Source of the DNA: CAVTSA01 sp963790575 | Lineage (GTDB): Bacteria > Chloroflexota > Dormibacteria > Dormibacterales > Dormibacteraceae | Reading direction: 5' to 3' | Assembly: GCA_963790575.1 (NCBI GenBank) | Contig: CAWBPD010000008.1 | Coordinates: 62,001-126,000, forward strand | DNA: 64,000 nt | In this document: positions 17,188 through 25,741 of the stretch, piece after piece | Numbering within the stretch: position 1 is the first letter of the stretch | How the letters are laid out: every line of letters begins with the position of its first letter | The notes under the pieces: model-generated | The model's database searches: none | What the model saw: the letters and a program-made list of their open reading frames with translations, nothing else | Told to the model about the DNA's origin: nothing | Made by a program: the position numbers and the translations under genes

Positions 17188-18293
17188 TGAGGGCCCGTGA
17201 GCTTGGGATCTTCATCGGAAGCGGCCGGCCCGGCCCAGAGAACGCGATCACCGACGTCGCGGGGGTGCGGGTGGGCGACACCACCCTGATCTCGGGCGAG
17301 GGCCGTTTGGAGATGGGGAAAGGACCGGTGCGGACCGGGGTCACCGTGATCATTCCGCACGAGGGTTCGATCTGGAGCGAGCCGCTCTTCGCCGGCTGCC
17401 ACCGCCTCAACGGCAACGGCGAGATGACCGGTCTGGAGTGGGTCCGCGAATCCGGCACGCTGACCTCGCCGGTCGCCCTTACCAACACGCACAGCGTGGG
17501 CGTGGTGCGCGACGAGCTGGTCGCCGCCGAGGCGCGGGAACGCGGGACGGCGGAGCTGTTCTGGGCTTTGCCGGTGGTGGCTGAGACCTGGGACGGGATG
17601 CTGAACGACATCAACGGCCAGCACGTGCGCCCCGAGCATGTGCGCGCGGCGCTGGACTCCGCCACCTCGGGGCCCGTGCGCGAAGGCAACGTCGGAGGCG
17701 GCACCGGGATGATCTGCCATGGGTTCAAAGGCGGCATCGGGACCGCCTCGCGGATGGTCGAGGAGCGGGACCGGACCTTCACCGTCGGCGTCCTGGTGCA
17801 GGCCAACCACGGGCGGCGGGAGCGGCTTCAGGTCAACGGCGTCCCGGTCGGCAAGGCGCTGCCGGCCGGCGACGTGCCCACTCCCGGTCCGCCCGCGGGG
17901 GCGGGAGCGGGTTCGATCATCGGGGTGGTCGCCACCGACGCCCCGCTGATACCGACCCAGTGCAACCGGCTCGCGCAGCGGGTCGGGTTGGGAGTGGCTC
18001 GCATGGGAGGGGTCGGCGAGCAGACCAGCGGGGATCTCTTCCTGGCGTTTTCGACCGGCAACCGGGGACTTCCGGCCAGTGACCTGGGAGAAGAGCCGGC
18101 GTTGACCGTCAGCTTCGACATGCTCTCCAACAGCTACATCACGGCGCTCTTCGACGCCGTCGTGGAGGCGACCGAGGAGGCGATCGTGAACGCTCTCCTC
18201 GCGGCGGAGACGATGGAGGGGCGGGATCGGATCACGGCCCATCGGCTCGACCCCGAGCGGCTGCTCGGAATTCTCGGCAACGCCACCGCATAG
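17187..18293 (+). CDS. P1 family peptidase (DmpA-like N-terminal nucleophile aminopeptidase)
   Basis: A 368-residue autoprocessing peptidase. The DmpA/P1 landmarks are present: ITDVAGVRVGDTTL near the N-terminus, GNVGGGTGMICHGFKGG (168-184), and the cleavage and nucleophile site GAGSII with Ser243 becoming the new N-terminal nucleophile, followed by ATDAPLIPTQCNRLA. The protein would be cut between Gly242 and Ser243 into alpha and beta chains. Family members release N-terminal D- or L-amino acids or hydrolyse beta-peptides. It starts at TGATG with the small membrane ORF. Its stop codon lies in a large inverted repeat. Confidence 0.92.
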   Translation: MRARELGIFIGSGRPGPENAITDVAGVRVGDTTLISGEGRLEMGKGPVRTGVTVIIPHEGSIWSEPLFAGCHRLNGNGEMTGLEWVRESGTLTSPVALTNTHSVGVVRDELVAAEARERGTAELFWALPVVAETWDGMLNDINGQHVRPEHVRAALDSATSGPVREGNVGGGTGMICHGFKGGIGTASRMVEERDRTFTVGVLVQANHGRRERLQVNGVPVGKALPAGDVPTPGPPAGAGAGSIIGVVATDAPLIPTQCNRLAQRVGLGVARMGGVGEQTSGDLFLAFSTGNRGLPASDLGEEPALTVSFDMLSNSYITALFDAVVEATEEAIVNALLAAETMEGRDRITAHRLDPERLLGILGNATA

Positions 18294-18359
18294 GGCCGAC
18301 TGTCCGCAGTGAGACGCTTCCGGGCGGGTGGTAGCGTCCGGGTGCGGACACTCGGCCCT
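18292..18359. terminator. nested inverted repeat between convergent genes
   Basis: A 17-bp arm (AGGGCCGACTGTCCGCA, 18292-18308) pairs with 18343-18359 with one mismatch, and inside it GACGCT (18312-18317) pairs with AGCGTC (18333-18338). It lies between the peptidase and DUF993 genes and can form the same structure in RNA from either side, so it is probably a bidirectional terminator. Confidence 0.6.
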
Positions 18360-18396
18360 CAACGCGCGCCGGCTGAAGCCGCGTCTGGTGGTCGCG

Positions 18397-19557
18397 TCAG
18401 CAGCCCGCCAGCGCGAGCAGAAGGCGCATCCGGTGCGCCGCCAGGTCGGGGTCGACGAGTAGGTCGGCCTGGTCGGCGAGGACCAGGGTCCGGGCCAGGT
18501 GCAGGATGGAGCGGGCGCTCTCGAGACCTCCCAGCATCCGGAAGTGCGTCTGGTGGCCGTTGAGGTAGGCGAGGAAGACGACCCCCACCTTGTAGAACTG
18601 CGTCGGAGTCCCGAAAACGTGTCGAGCGAGCGGGAGCGTGGGCTCCAGCAGCCGCCGGAAGCCCTCCTCGTCCTCCCGATCGAGCGCGGTGAGCGCAGCC
18701 GCCGCGGCCGGAGCGATCATGTCGAACGCGCCCAGAAGGGCGTCGCTGTGGCGTTCGCCGTCGCCCGCGATCGCGTCCGGATAGTCGAAGTCGTCTCCGG
18801 TGTAGAGCCGCACCCCGTCCGGCAGCCGCCGCCGCACCGCCAGCTCGCGGCGCTGGTCGAGCAGCGACACCTTGACGCCGTCGACATGCTCGCCGTTGGA
18901 GGCGATCACCGCCAGGCAGGCCTCCGCCGCCCGGTCCAGGTCCACCGCCCCCCAATAGCCGCGCAGCGCGGGGTCGAAGACCTCGCCCAGCCAGTGGATG
19001 ATGGCGGGCCGCCGCAGCCCACCGAGGACCTCCGCATAGACCTGCTGGTAATCCTCGGGGCCCCGGGCCAGGCGGCACAGCTCGTGGCTCGCCATCAAGA
19101 CCACCCGCGCACCTTCGTCCTCGACCAGCCGGCACTGCTCCAGGTACGCACGGATGACGTCGCCGAGGTTGCGGCAGGACCCGGCGGGGACATGGTCGGT
19201 CTGGGCGCCGCAGGCCAGCCGGCCGCCGCAAGCCCGGGCCTCGGCGGCGCTGCGCCGGATCAACTCCCGGCACGCGGCGAAGTCGAGTCCCATCCCCCGC
19301 TGTGCGGTGTCCATCGCCTCCGCCACCCCCAGGCCCAGGTCCCAGAGATGTCGTCGGAATGCGAGCGTGGCCTCCCAGTCGATCCCCCCCGGTCCAGCGG
19401 GTGTGGTTTCGGCGAGCGGGTCCGCGACCACATGGGCGGCGGCGTAGGCGATGCGGCTGCGCGCGGGCTCGGCACGTTCGGGGTAGCGCGGACGGGACCG
19501 GAGCCGGTAGGTGGCCAGGGTTCGGTCGGGTTGGGGCAACCGGAGCTCGGCGGTCAC
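18397..19557 (-). CDS. DUF993 family protein (dihydrodipicolinate-synthase-like barrel)
   Basis: A 386-residue protein of the DUF993 family, related in fold to class I aldolases of the DapA type. Recognisable blocks are GIDWEATLAFRRHLW, VAEAMDTAQRGMGLDF, ACGAQTDHV, IIHWLGEVFDPALRGYWG, HVDGVKVSLLD (whose Lys is a candidate Schiff-base residue) and RLYTGDDFDYP. Such genes often lie with Gfo dehydrogenases and sugar isomerases in sugar clusters, as in this window. It starts with GTG. A CATGTT hexamer lies 9 nt upstream on the minus strand, consistent with a nearly leaderless message. Confidence 0.85.
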   Translation of the reverse strand: MTAELRLPQPDRTLATYRLRSRPRYPERAEPARSRIAYAAAHVVADPLAETTPAGPGGIDWEATLAFRRHLWDLGLGVAEAMDTAQRGMGLDFAACRELIRRSAAEARACGGRLACGAQTDHVPAGSCRNLGDVIRAYLEQCRLVEDEGARVVLMASHELCRLARGPEDYQQVYAEVLGGLRRPAIIHWLGEVFDPALRGYWGAVDLDRAAEACLAVIASNGEHVDGVKVSLLDQRRELAVRRRLPDGVRLYTGDDFDYPDAIAGDGERHSDALLGAFDMIAPAAAAALTALDREDEEGFRRLLEPTLPLARHVFGTPTQFYKVGVVFLAYLNGHQTHFRMLGGLESARSILHLARTLVLADQADLLVDPDLAAHRMRLLLALAGC

Positions 19558-19708
19558 GCGCGGACCAACATGCGGTATCGCGGAGACGGCCGCTCAATCA
19601 CTGGATGTGGCGGGACGCGCGGGTTTGACGGCTGGCATGGTGCCGCCTACGATATCCGACTGAGACACGGGTCCCAGCGCCGGCCGGCGGGTTCTGGAAG
19701 GTGTGAAG

Positions 19709-19900
19709 GTGTCGCTCTTAAAGCGTGTGGTGGTCGTCATCGTGCTCGTGTTGATGAGCTTTCTCCTGCTCGGTTCCGGAGGCAGCCTGAGCCGCGGCAC
19801 CGACGCGCGGTCCGGACAGCACATGGTGGCCGTCGCGCCCGATGTCTACGCGATCATGGCAACCGGTGCGTGCAAGCCGGGCGCCGCTGTCGGCGGCTGA
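19709..19900 (+). CDS. hypothetical small secreted or membrane protein
   Basis: A 63-residue frame with one hydrophobic segment at the N-terminus (LLKRVVVVIVLVLMSFLLLG) followed by a short polar tail with one cysteine. GGAAG lies 8 nt before this GTG; other GTGs two and three codons upstream are less well spaced. I do not recognise it. The 150 bp between it and the DUF993 start hold nothing else I can support. It may not be a real gene. Confidence 0.4.
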   Translation: MSLLKRVVVVIVLVLMSFLLLGSGGSLSRGTDARSGQHMVAVAPDVYAIMATGACKPGAAVGG

Positions 19901-19924
19901 GGCCAGCCGGCCTTAACCGCACAC

Positions 19925-20020
19925 TGCCAGCAACCGGGTACGTACGCCCAGGTGTCCGCCGAATGCCGGCGATCGGGGGTCTGCACACGCCCCGGGGGCC
20001 CCGAATGCCGGCGATCGGGG
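19925..20020. repeat. palindrome series, TGCCGGCA family (2-3 units)
   Basis: Units with cores TGCCAGCA (19925), TGCCGGCG (19964) and TGCCGGCG (20006), centres 39 and 42 bp apart. The last two are flanked by CCGA on the left and TCGGGG on the right. Located in front of the convergent end of the LLM gene. Confidence 0.75.
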
Positions 20021-20043
20021 GTCTGCGCGCGCCTCGGACCGTT

Positions 20044-21084
20044 TCAAGGTTCATTTGCCAGCAAAGTGGCGTCTCGGGGACTGAGCTCGTAGAGATCCGC
20101 GATCAGCGTGTACGAGCGGATCCGATCCCGGGCATCGTGGGTGGTGGTGGTGATCATGACCTCGTCCGGGTGCGCGGCCTCGATCAGCCGGTCGAGTTGG
20201 TTACGAAAGCGGTCGGGGCCGCCCACGATCTCGGGCAGGCCCCGGACGTACTCGCGGTCACGATCGTCGTAGGTGTACCGCGCGGCGTCCTCCGGGCTGG
20301 GTACCGTGCTGGGGCGCCCGAGTCGCAGCTGCAGGAGCGACAGCTTGCCGGGCTCGGCCAGGTAGCGCGCCTCCTCGTCGGTCCCGGCGCAGAGGGCGTT
20401 CACCGCCAGCAGGACCTGGGGGTGCGGTGACCTTGCCGACGGCTGGTACCCCGAGCGGTACGCCTCCAGCGCGGGCAGCATGGCCGCAGGCCCGAAGTGG
20501 TGCGCGAACGCGAACGGCAGGCCCAACAGCGCCGCCACTCGGGCGCTGAATTCGCTCGACCCCAGCACCCAGAACTCGGGCACGTTGCCAGGAGCCGGAA
20601 TCGGGAAGATGCGTGCGTAAGGATGCTCCGGCGGGAGCGAGCCATCGAAAAACCCGATCAGCTCGATGATCTGGCCGAGAAAGTCATCCGCCGACACCGG
20701 CTCGGCAGGGCGCCGGAGCGCGCGAGCGGTGATCGGATCGGTCCCGGGCGCGCGCCCGACCCCGAGGTCGATCCGGCCCGGGTGCAGAGCTTCCAGCATG
20801 CCGAACTGCTCCGCCACGATCAAGGGGGCGTGATTGGGCAGCATCACGCCGCCGGACCCGACCCGGATGGCGCTGGTGGCGCCGGCGATATGGGCGGCGA
20901 GCACGGCCGGGCTGGTGCTGGCGATCCCGGGCATGCCGTGGTGCTCCGCCACCCAGTAGCGGTGATACCCGAGGCGCTCTGCCACCCGGGCCAGCTCGAT
21001 GCTGTGGCGCAGCGCCTCGCCGGTGCGGGCGCCGGTCGCGACCGGCGCCAGGTCCAGCACCGAGAAGCGAAACCGATCCACCAT
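20044..21084 (-). CDS. LLM class flavin-dependent oxidoreductase (MsnO8-like)
   Basis: A 346-residue luciferase-like TIM-barrel monooxygenase using reduced flavin. Typical blocks: FRFSVLDLAPV at the start, WVAEHHGMPGIASTSPAVL (50-70), VGSGGVMLPNHAPLIVAEQFGMLEALHPGRIDLGVGR cut here into its recognisable steps, and LGSSEFSARVAALLGLPFAFAHHF. The ATG at 21084 (MVDRFRF) is taken because similarity starts there. It is separated from the upstream dehydrogenase gene by 65 bp and may share its transcript. The substrate is unknown. Confidence 0.9.
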   Translation of the reverse strand: MVDRFRFSVLDLAPVATGARTGEALRHSIELARVAERLGYHRYWVAEHHGMPGIASTSPAVLAAHIAGATSAIRVGSGGVMLPNHAPLIVAEQFGMLEALHPGRIDLGVGRAPGTDPITARALRRPAEPVSADDFLGQIIELIGFFDGSLPPEHPYARIFPIPAPGNVPEFWVLGSSEFSARVAALLGLPFAFAHHFGPAAMLPALEAYRSGYQPSARSPHPQVLLAVNALCAGTDEEARYLAEPGKLSLLQLRLGRPSTVPSPEDAARYTYDDRDREYVRGLPEIVGGPDRFRNQLDRLIEAAHPDEVMITTTTHDARDRIRSYTLIADLYELSPRDATLLANEP

Positions 21085-21149
21085 CAGAGTGTATGAGCGG
21101 CGGGGAAAGCCCCGGAGGTGCACCAGCGGGTGGAGCGGCGACGGACGGA

Positions 21150-22229
21150 TCAGTTGGCGAACGTCGGCAGCGGGAGCTGAACCGCGCGTCCCGTCCTCAT
21201 CGACTGCAGCCCCGCCTCCAGGATCTCCTGTGCGTCCCGAGAGATCTGGGGGGTGACCATCCCCTCGAAGGGCAGGTCGTGGAGCAAGCAATAGGTGAAG
21301 TAGTCGGGGCCTGAGCGATAGTGAGCAGGAAGTTCCTCCCCTTCGACGGTCATGGTCTCGGTGGAAACTTGCTCGCCGGAGCGGCCGCGGTTGGCGAGCA
21401 AGACCTCGTCCGGCCCGTTGAGCGCGATCGCACCGTCAGTGCCGTAGATCATGGTCGGCTGCCGGACGGGCACCGCGGGTTGGGTCCAAGTGCCCTCGAT
21501 GACCGCCTGGGCCCGCGGGTAGCCCAGGATCATGGTCGCGTTGTCCTCGACGGTGAAGAACTCCTTGGCATACCGGCCACCGTGGGCGACCACGCTGCTC
21601 GGCTGGCCCATGAACCAGCGGGCCATCACCGCCCCGTAGGAGCAGAAGTCGATTCCAGCGCCGCCGCCGTTGGTCTTGCGGTCGATCAGCCAGCCCCAGC
21701 CGACGCGGGCGATCGGGCTCAGGGTCGAGAAGTCCTGGGGTGGGCCACCGTGGCCGGCGCGGTTGTGGAGGTCGAGGACGCGCCCGATCCGTCCCTCCTC
21801 GACCAGGCGGCGGGCCACATGGATGCCCGCGCGCCAGTTGGTCGGCCAGTTGACCATCAGCCGTACGCCCCCTCTTGCGGCCGCCGTCTCCATCCGCTCG
21901 GCCAGCTCCAGCGTGGCCGCCATCGGCTTCTCTTTCATGACGTGGATGCCGCGCTCGGCGGCATCGGCCACCACCTCGGCGGCGCGCTCGTTGTCGGCGC
22001 AGGTGATGATCGCCTCCGGCCGCGCCTTCTCGTACAGCTCCTCGGCGCTGGAATACGCGGGCAGCCCTGAATGCTGACCCTCGAAGTGTGAGCGCAGCTC
22101 GTCATCCTGGATCGAGTACCCGACCACCTCGGCGGTGGGGGACTCCAGGGCGGACTTCAGCAGGCCGCGGAAGTGCAGATGCTCACCACCGGCGAAGGCA
22201 AGACGGATCCGGCTGCTCGATTCGGCCAT
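21150..22229 (-). CDS. Gfo/Idh/MocA family oxidoreductase (1 of 3 in operon)
   Basis: A 359-residue NAD(P)-dependent dehydrogenase. The dinucleotide loop is unusual (RLAFAGGEHLHFRGLL in place of GxGxxG); the EKP motif reads KEKPMAATLE (about 97-106). The C-terminal substrate domain has GGGAGIDFCSYGAVMARWF and VEDNATMILGYP. GGAGAG lies ahead of the ATG at 22229. It is the last gene of the ABC importer operon. The divergent coenzyme loop suggests a distinct subfamily, so its activity is less certain than that of its two neighbours. Confidence 0.87.
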   Translation of the reverse strand: MAESSSRIRLAFAGGEHLHFRGLLKSALESPTAEVVGYSIQDDELRSHFEGQHSGLPAYSSAEELYEKARPEAIITCADNERAAEVVADAAERGIHVMKEKPMAATLELAERMETAAARGGVRLMVNWPTNWRAGIHVARRLVEEGRIGRVLDLHNRAGHGGPPQDFSTLSPIARVGWGWLIDRKTNGGGAGIDFCSYGAVMARWFMGQPSSVVAHGGRYAKEFFTVEDNATMILGYPRAQAVIEGTWTQPAVPVRQPTMIYGTDGAIALNGPDEVLLANRGRSGEQVSTETMTVEGEELPAHYRSGPDYFTYCLLHDLPFEGMVTPQISRDAQEILEAGLQSMRTGRAVQLPLPTFAN

Positions 22230-22281
22230 TCTCAACTCTCCTGTTGCGTGGGGCGGGATCGGGTCGTTCGGTGCCGGCGTC

Positions 22282-23412
22282 TCAGGAGGAGGCTGCGGCC
22301 TCGGCATGCGAGGGCTGGTCACCGGCCCGAGCTCGGGGCAGGGGGAGGTCGACCCGCTGACCGGTCTCGGCCGACCGGTAGATGGCGAGGACAAGCTCCA
22401 GCGCGTCGCGCCCGTCGGCCCCGGTGACCTGGAGCGGCTTGTCGTCGAGCACGGCGTCGACGAGGTTGGCGAGCTTGCGGTAGTGGACCTCGGCCAGCGG
22501 CGGCTCGGTAGTGGGGATGTGACGCCAGCCGTGGACGAGGGCCGGCTCCTCCAGGCGATTGGTGTAGAGGTCGACGCCCCCGCCACCGCGGTGGGTCTCG
22601 ATCGAGCCATCCGACCCGTCGATCGACATGCCGCCATGGCCGGCGGCCACCGCCCAGGCCGCGTACCAGACGCCCATGGCGCCGCTGGCGAACTGGAGCG
22701 TGATCGCCGCGGTGTCCTCGACGTCGACGTCGGAGACCAGCATGTCGCGACCGGCCAGCTCCGAAACCCGGCCCGTCACCACGACCTCCTTCCGGAAGGT
22801 GGTGGCGTAGGCGGACACCGAAGTCACGGGGCCGAGGAGCCAGATCAGGTTGTGGGCGGTGTAGATCCCCCAGTCCATGAGGACACCACCCCCGCCCTGG
22901 GCCTTGTGCATGAACCAGGGGGTGTAGTGCCGGGACGGGCCGACACCGATGGTGGACATGCCCATGACCTTTCCGATCAGGCCCTCGTCGAGCAGCTGCT
23001 TGATCAGCGGCAGCTCGGCGCCGAAGCGCTGCTGGTAGCCCATCGTGAACTTGACGCCGGCCTTCTCGCAGGCGGCGACCATCGCGTCGGCCTCCTCAAC
23101 AGTCATTGCGATCGGCTTCTCGCAGAGCACGTGCTTGCCCGCCTCGGCGGCGGCGACCACCGGCGCGGCGTGCGCCTGGGGCCAGGTGGCGACGGTGACC
23201 ATGTCGATGTCGGGTCGGGCGATCAGGTCGTGGAAGTCCTCGTAGGTGTGCTCGACGCCGAACTGATCCGCCGCTTCCCTGCCCCGGGCCGGGTTCACGT
23301 CGGCCACCGCCACAACCTTGACTCTCGGGTTCCGAACCAGGTTGGGCAGGTGCTGACGCTGACCGATGAGCCCGCACCCGATGACGCCGACCCCCAATGT
23401 GCGCTCCGCCAT
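22282..23412 (-). CDS. Gfo/Idh/MocA family oxidoreductase (2 of 3 in operon)
   Basis: A 376-residue dehydrogenase with a standard coenzyme site: GVGVIGCGLIGQRQH (7-21) and CEKPIAMTVEEAD (EKP at 98-100). The C-terminal sheet domain carries GGGGVLMDWGIYTAHNLIWLLG, which supplies the Asp/His side of the active site. GGGAGTG precedes the ATG. It lies between two paralogues on the same strand, all downstream of a family-5 importer, so the three probably oxidise or epimerise successive forms of the imported sugar. Confidence 0.92.
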   Translation of the reverse strand: MAERTLGVGVIGCGLIGQRQHLPNLVRNPRVKVVAVADVNPARGREAADQFGVEHTYEDFHDLIARPDIDMVTVATWPQAHAAPVVAAAEAGKHVLCEKPIAMTVEEADAMVAACEKAGVKFTMGYQQRFGAELPLIKQLLDEGLIGKVMGMSTIGVGPSRHYTPWFMHKAQGGGGVLMDWGIYTAHNLIWLLGPVTSVSAYATTFRKEVVVTGRVSELAGRDMLVSDVDVEDTAAITLQFASGAMGVWYAAWAVAAGHGGMSIDGSDGSIETHRGGGGVDLYTNRLEEPALVHGWRHIPTTEPPLAEVHYRKLANLVDAVLDDKPLQVTGADGRDALELVLAIYRSAETGQRVDLPLPRARAGDQPSHAEAAASS

Positions 23413-23433
23413 GTGTCACTCCCTCCCGGGTTC

Positions 23434-24693
23434 TCAGATTCCGTAGTACTCGTCGATCTCCGCTTGATAGATGTTCGCGTCTCCGCTCATCACCTCCTCC
23501 ACACGCACCGGCCGGCCCGCTGCCGACGACTCCAACACCGCGTAGGCCACGGCCAGGTCCATCACCCCCTCATCGGCACTGTCCTCCATGGGCGTGCCGA
23601 CCTGGATCGCGCGGCAGAAGTCCAGCAGTTCCAGCCCGAAGGCGTCGCGAACACCTCGCGGGAAGAAGCGCTCCTTGAGCTCGGGGGTGGCGTCGCGCTC
23701 CAACAGCTCCAGCGCACGAGCGCGGGAGCCGCCGTCGCGGATCACACTGCCGCCCTTGACGCAGCCACCGCTGCCGTAGATGACCGGGCCGGCGTCCAGG
23801 CTCACCCCCTCCCCTCGCCCTCCCCAGCCCCCGAACACGGAGCCGATAGCACCACCGGCGAAGCGCAGCTGGGCCAGGTAGACGTCTTCCAGTTCGTTCA
23901 CCACCCGCGCCACCACCCGGCCCTCGGCGTCCCGGTCCACGCGCTCCGGCTCCAGGGTCCGGGCCACGCCGTAGACCTCCTCCACCGGGCCCATCACGTA
24001 CCGGATCTGGTGCATCAGGTGCACGGCGCCGTCGATCGCCGGCCCCCCGCCGCCTTCCAGCTTGCGATGCCGCCAGGGCGTGTGGGCGACGATCCGGTCG
24101 GGCGCCCATTCACCTCCGATCCCTCCCGAGAGCCACAGCTGGGGCGTGCCGATCAAGCCCTCCCCGACCACCCAGCCCAGCGCCCTGCCCGTCTCGGCGT
24201 AGCGGTTGTTCTCCGCCACCCCGGCTACCAGCCGCAGCCGCCTCGCCTGGTCCGCGATGGCGCGCCCGGCGCGGACCGTGATCGCGAAGGGTTTCTCGAT
24301 CAGGACATGCTTGCCGGCCGCCAGCGCAGCGAGCGCGATCTCGTGGTGCAGATGGACCGGGGCCAGGATCAGGACCGCGTCCACCAGGTCTGACTCCACC
24401 ATCCGGCGCCAGTCGTCGAAGAGCTCCGGCAACGGCTCCGGCTGCACATCGCTCACGTAGAGGTGCGGTGCGCCGAGCGGGTCCCGGGAGTTCTCGGACG
24501 CCGGAGGACGCGGGGCGGGGCCTTCACCGCGGAGGCGGAAGGCGGCCGCATCGTCGAGGGTGCGCGCGCAGAGAGCGGTGACGCGGCAAACATCGAGGCC
24601 GGCAGTCCGCAACGCGGTCAGGCCGCGAAGGTGGGCGGGAAGGATGCGCGCGCACCCGGCGACGCCGAGCCGGACCGCGGCTGCCGAACTCAC
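23434..24693 (-). CDS. Gfo/Idh/MocA family oxidoreductase (3 of 3 in operon)
   Basis: A 419-residue dehydrogenase. The coenzyme loop is LGVAGCARILPAHLRGL and the EKP motif is LIEKPFAITVRAGRA. TPWRHRKLEGGGGPAIDGAVHL marks the active-site helix, very like that of the 33138-34415 paralogue (TPWRHRKLSGAMPVDAGVHS), so the two form a subfamily. The GTG at 24693 is chosen because a perfect AAGGAGGT (24701-24708) lies 7 nt upstream; the longer frame would translate a repeat. It follows the importer genes. Confidence 0.9.
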   Translation of the reverse strand: MSSAAAVRLGVAGCARILPAHLRGLTALRTAGLDVCRVTALCARTLDDAAAFRLRGEGPAPRPPASENSRDPLGAPHLYVSDVQPEPLPELFDDWRRMVESDLVDAVLILAPVHLHHEIALAALAAGKHVLIEKPFAITVRAGRAIADQARRLRLVAGVAENNRYAETGRALGWVVGEGLIGTPQLWLSGGIGGEWAPDRIVAHTPWRHRKLEGGGGPAIDGAVHLMHQIRYVMGPVEEVYGVARTLEPERVDRDAEGRVVARVVNELEDVYLAQLRFAGGAIGSVFGGWGGRGEGVSLDAGPVIYGSGGCVKGGSVIRDGGSRARALELLERDATPELKERFFPRGVRDAFGLELLDFCRAIQVGTPMEDSADEGVMDLAVAYAVLESSAAGRPVRVEEVMSGDANIYQAEIDEYYGI

Positions 24694-24706
24694 CGGCCCC
24701 ACCTCC

Positions 24707-24775
24707 TTAGGACCCGATGGTGCACCTCCGGGGCGCATTCCTGCTGGTTAGGACCCGTTGGTGCACCTTCGGGGC
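24707..24775. repeat. palindrome pair, GGTGCACC family
   Basis: A 28-bp element occurs at 24707-24734 and 24748-24775 with two differences. Each has core GGTGCACC flanked by CCCG and CGGG; centres are 41 bp apart. It fills the gap between the stop of the last ABC gene and the ribosome site of the next dehydrogenase gene. Confidence 0.75.
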
Positions 24776-25741
24776 TCACGATCGCGCGCGCTCGGCCTCG
24801 GCTGAGGTGGCAGCCTTCTTAGAGCCGTTGGGGACCAGCCGGGGCACGCCCTTGACCAGCTCCACCCGGTCGGTCCACCGGCGATCCGGGTCCGGTACCG
24901 GGACCGAGGCCAGGAGCAGCTTGGTGTAGGGGTGGGTGGGCCTGGTCATGACCCGCTCCACGGTCCCCTCCTCGACGATCGACCCCTGGAAGATGGTCTT
25001 CATCTCGCCGCCCACGTAGGCGACGGTTGAGAGGTCGTGGGTGATGAAGAGGGTGGTCATCCCGAAACGCTCCTGGAACTCGACCAGCAGGTCCAGGAAG
25101 AGGCGGCGGACCTGGGCGTCGAGCATGGACACCGGCTCGTCGGCGATGATGAACGAGGGGCGCAGGAGCAGGACCCGGGCCAGCATCAGGCGTTGCCGCT
25201 GGCCGCCACTCAGCTGGTGCGCGTAGTGGCCGAGGACCGCGTCGGGCCGCAGATGCACCGCGTCCAGGGCCTCCTCGATCCGCTCCATGCCCTCTTCCCG
25301 AGTCCGCGCCAGCCTGAACTTCTTGATCGTCTTCCAGAACACACGATCGATCAGATAGACGGGGTTGAAGATCGCGTAGGGGTCCTGGAAGACCGGCTGC
25401 ACGTCGCGCCGGAACTCGTCGTACTCGCGGCGCGACAGGCGGAAGATGTTCCGGCCCTGATAGGTGACCGAGCCGCTGGTCGGACGCTGAAGCGCGAGCA
25501 GGATGCGGGCGATCGTGCTCTTGCCGCTGCCGCTGGCGCCGACCAGGCAGATGATCTTGGACGGACTCGAGCTGAGCGTGAAGGAAACCTCGCGGACCGC
25601 GATCACCTGGCTCCCGGCGCGGCCCGGGAAGACCTGGGTAACGCGATTGAGCTTGAGTTCCTTGAGGGTGGTCGGTTCGGTGCCGGTGCCCGGCTCGTTG
25701 ACCGCGTCCCGCGCGCGGCCGCCACTGGTCTGGTCGGTCAT
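24776..25741 (-). CDS. ABC transporter ATP-binding protein, DppF/OppF-like
   Basis: A 321-residue ATPase of the peptide/nickel/oligosaccharide (family 5) importer group. Walker A is GASGSGKST, signature LSGGQRQRLMLARVL, Walker B FIIADEP, and the H-loop FITHDLS. The C-terminal OppD/F-type extension HPYTKLLLASVPVPDP is present. It overlaps the DppD-like gene by four bases (ATGA), which supports fixed stoichiometry. Expected to pair with that ATPase on the cytoplasmic face of the permease dimer. Confidence 0.94.
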   Translation of the reverse strand: MTDQTSGGRARDAVNEPGTGTEPTTLKELKLNRVTQVFPGRAGSQVIAVREVSFTLSSSPSKIICLVGASGSGKSTIARILLALQRPTSGSVTYQGRNIFRLSRREYDEFRRDVQPVFQDPYAIFNPVYLIDRVFWKTIKKFRLARTREEGMERIEEALDAVHLRPDAVLGHYAHQLSGGQRQRLMLARVLLLRPSFIIADEPVSMLDAQVRRLFLDLLVEFQERFGMTTLFITHDLSTVAYVGGEMKTIFQGSIVEEGTVERVMTRPTHPYTKLLLASVPVPDPDRRWTDRVELVKGVPRLVPNGSKKAATSAEAERARS

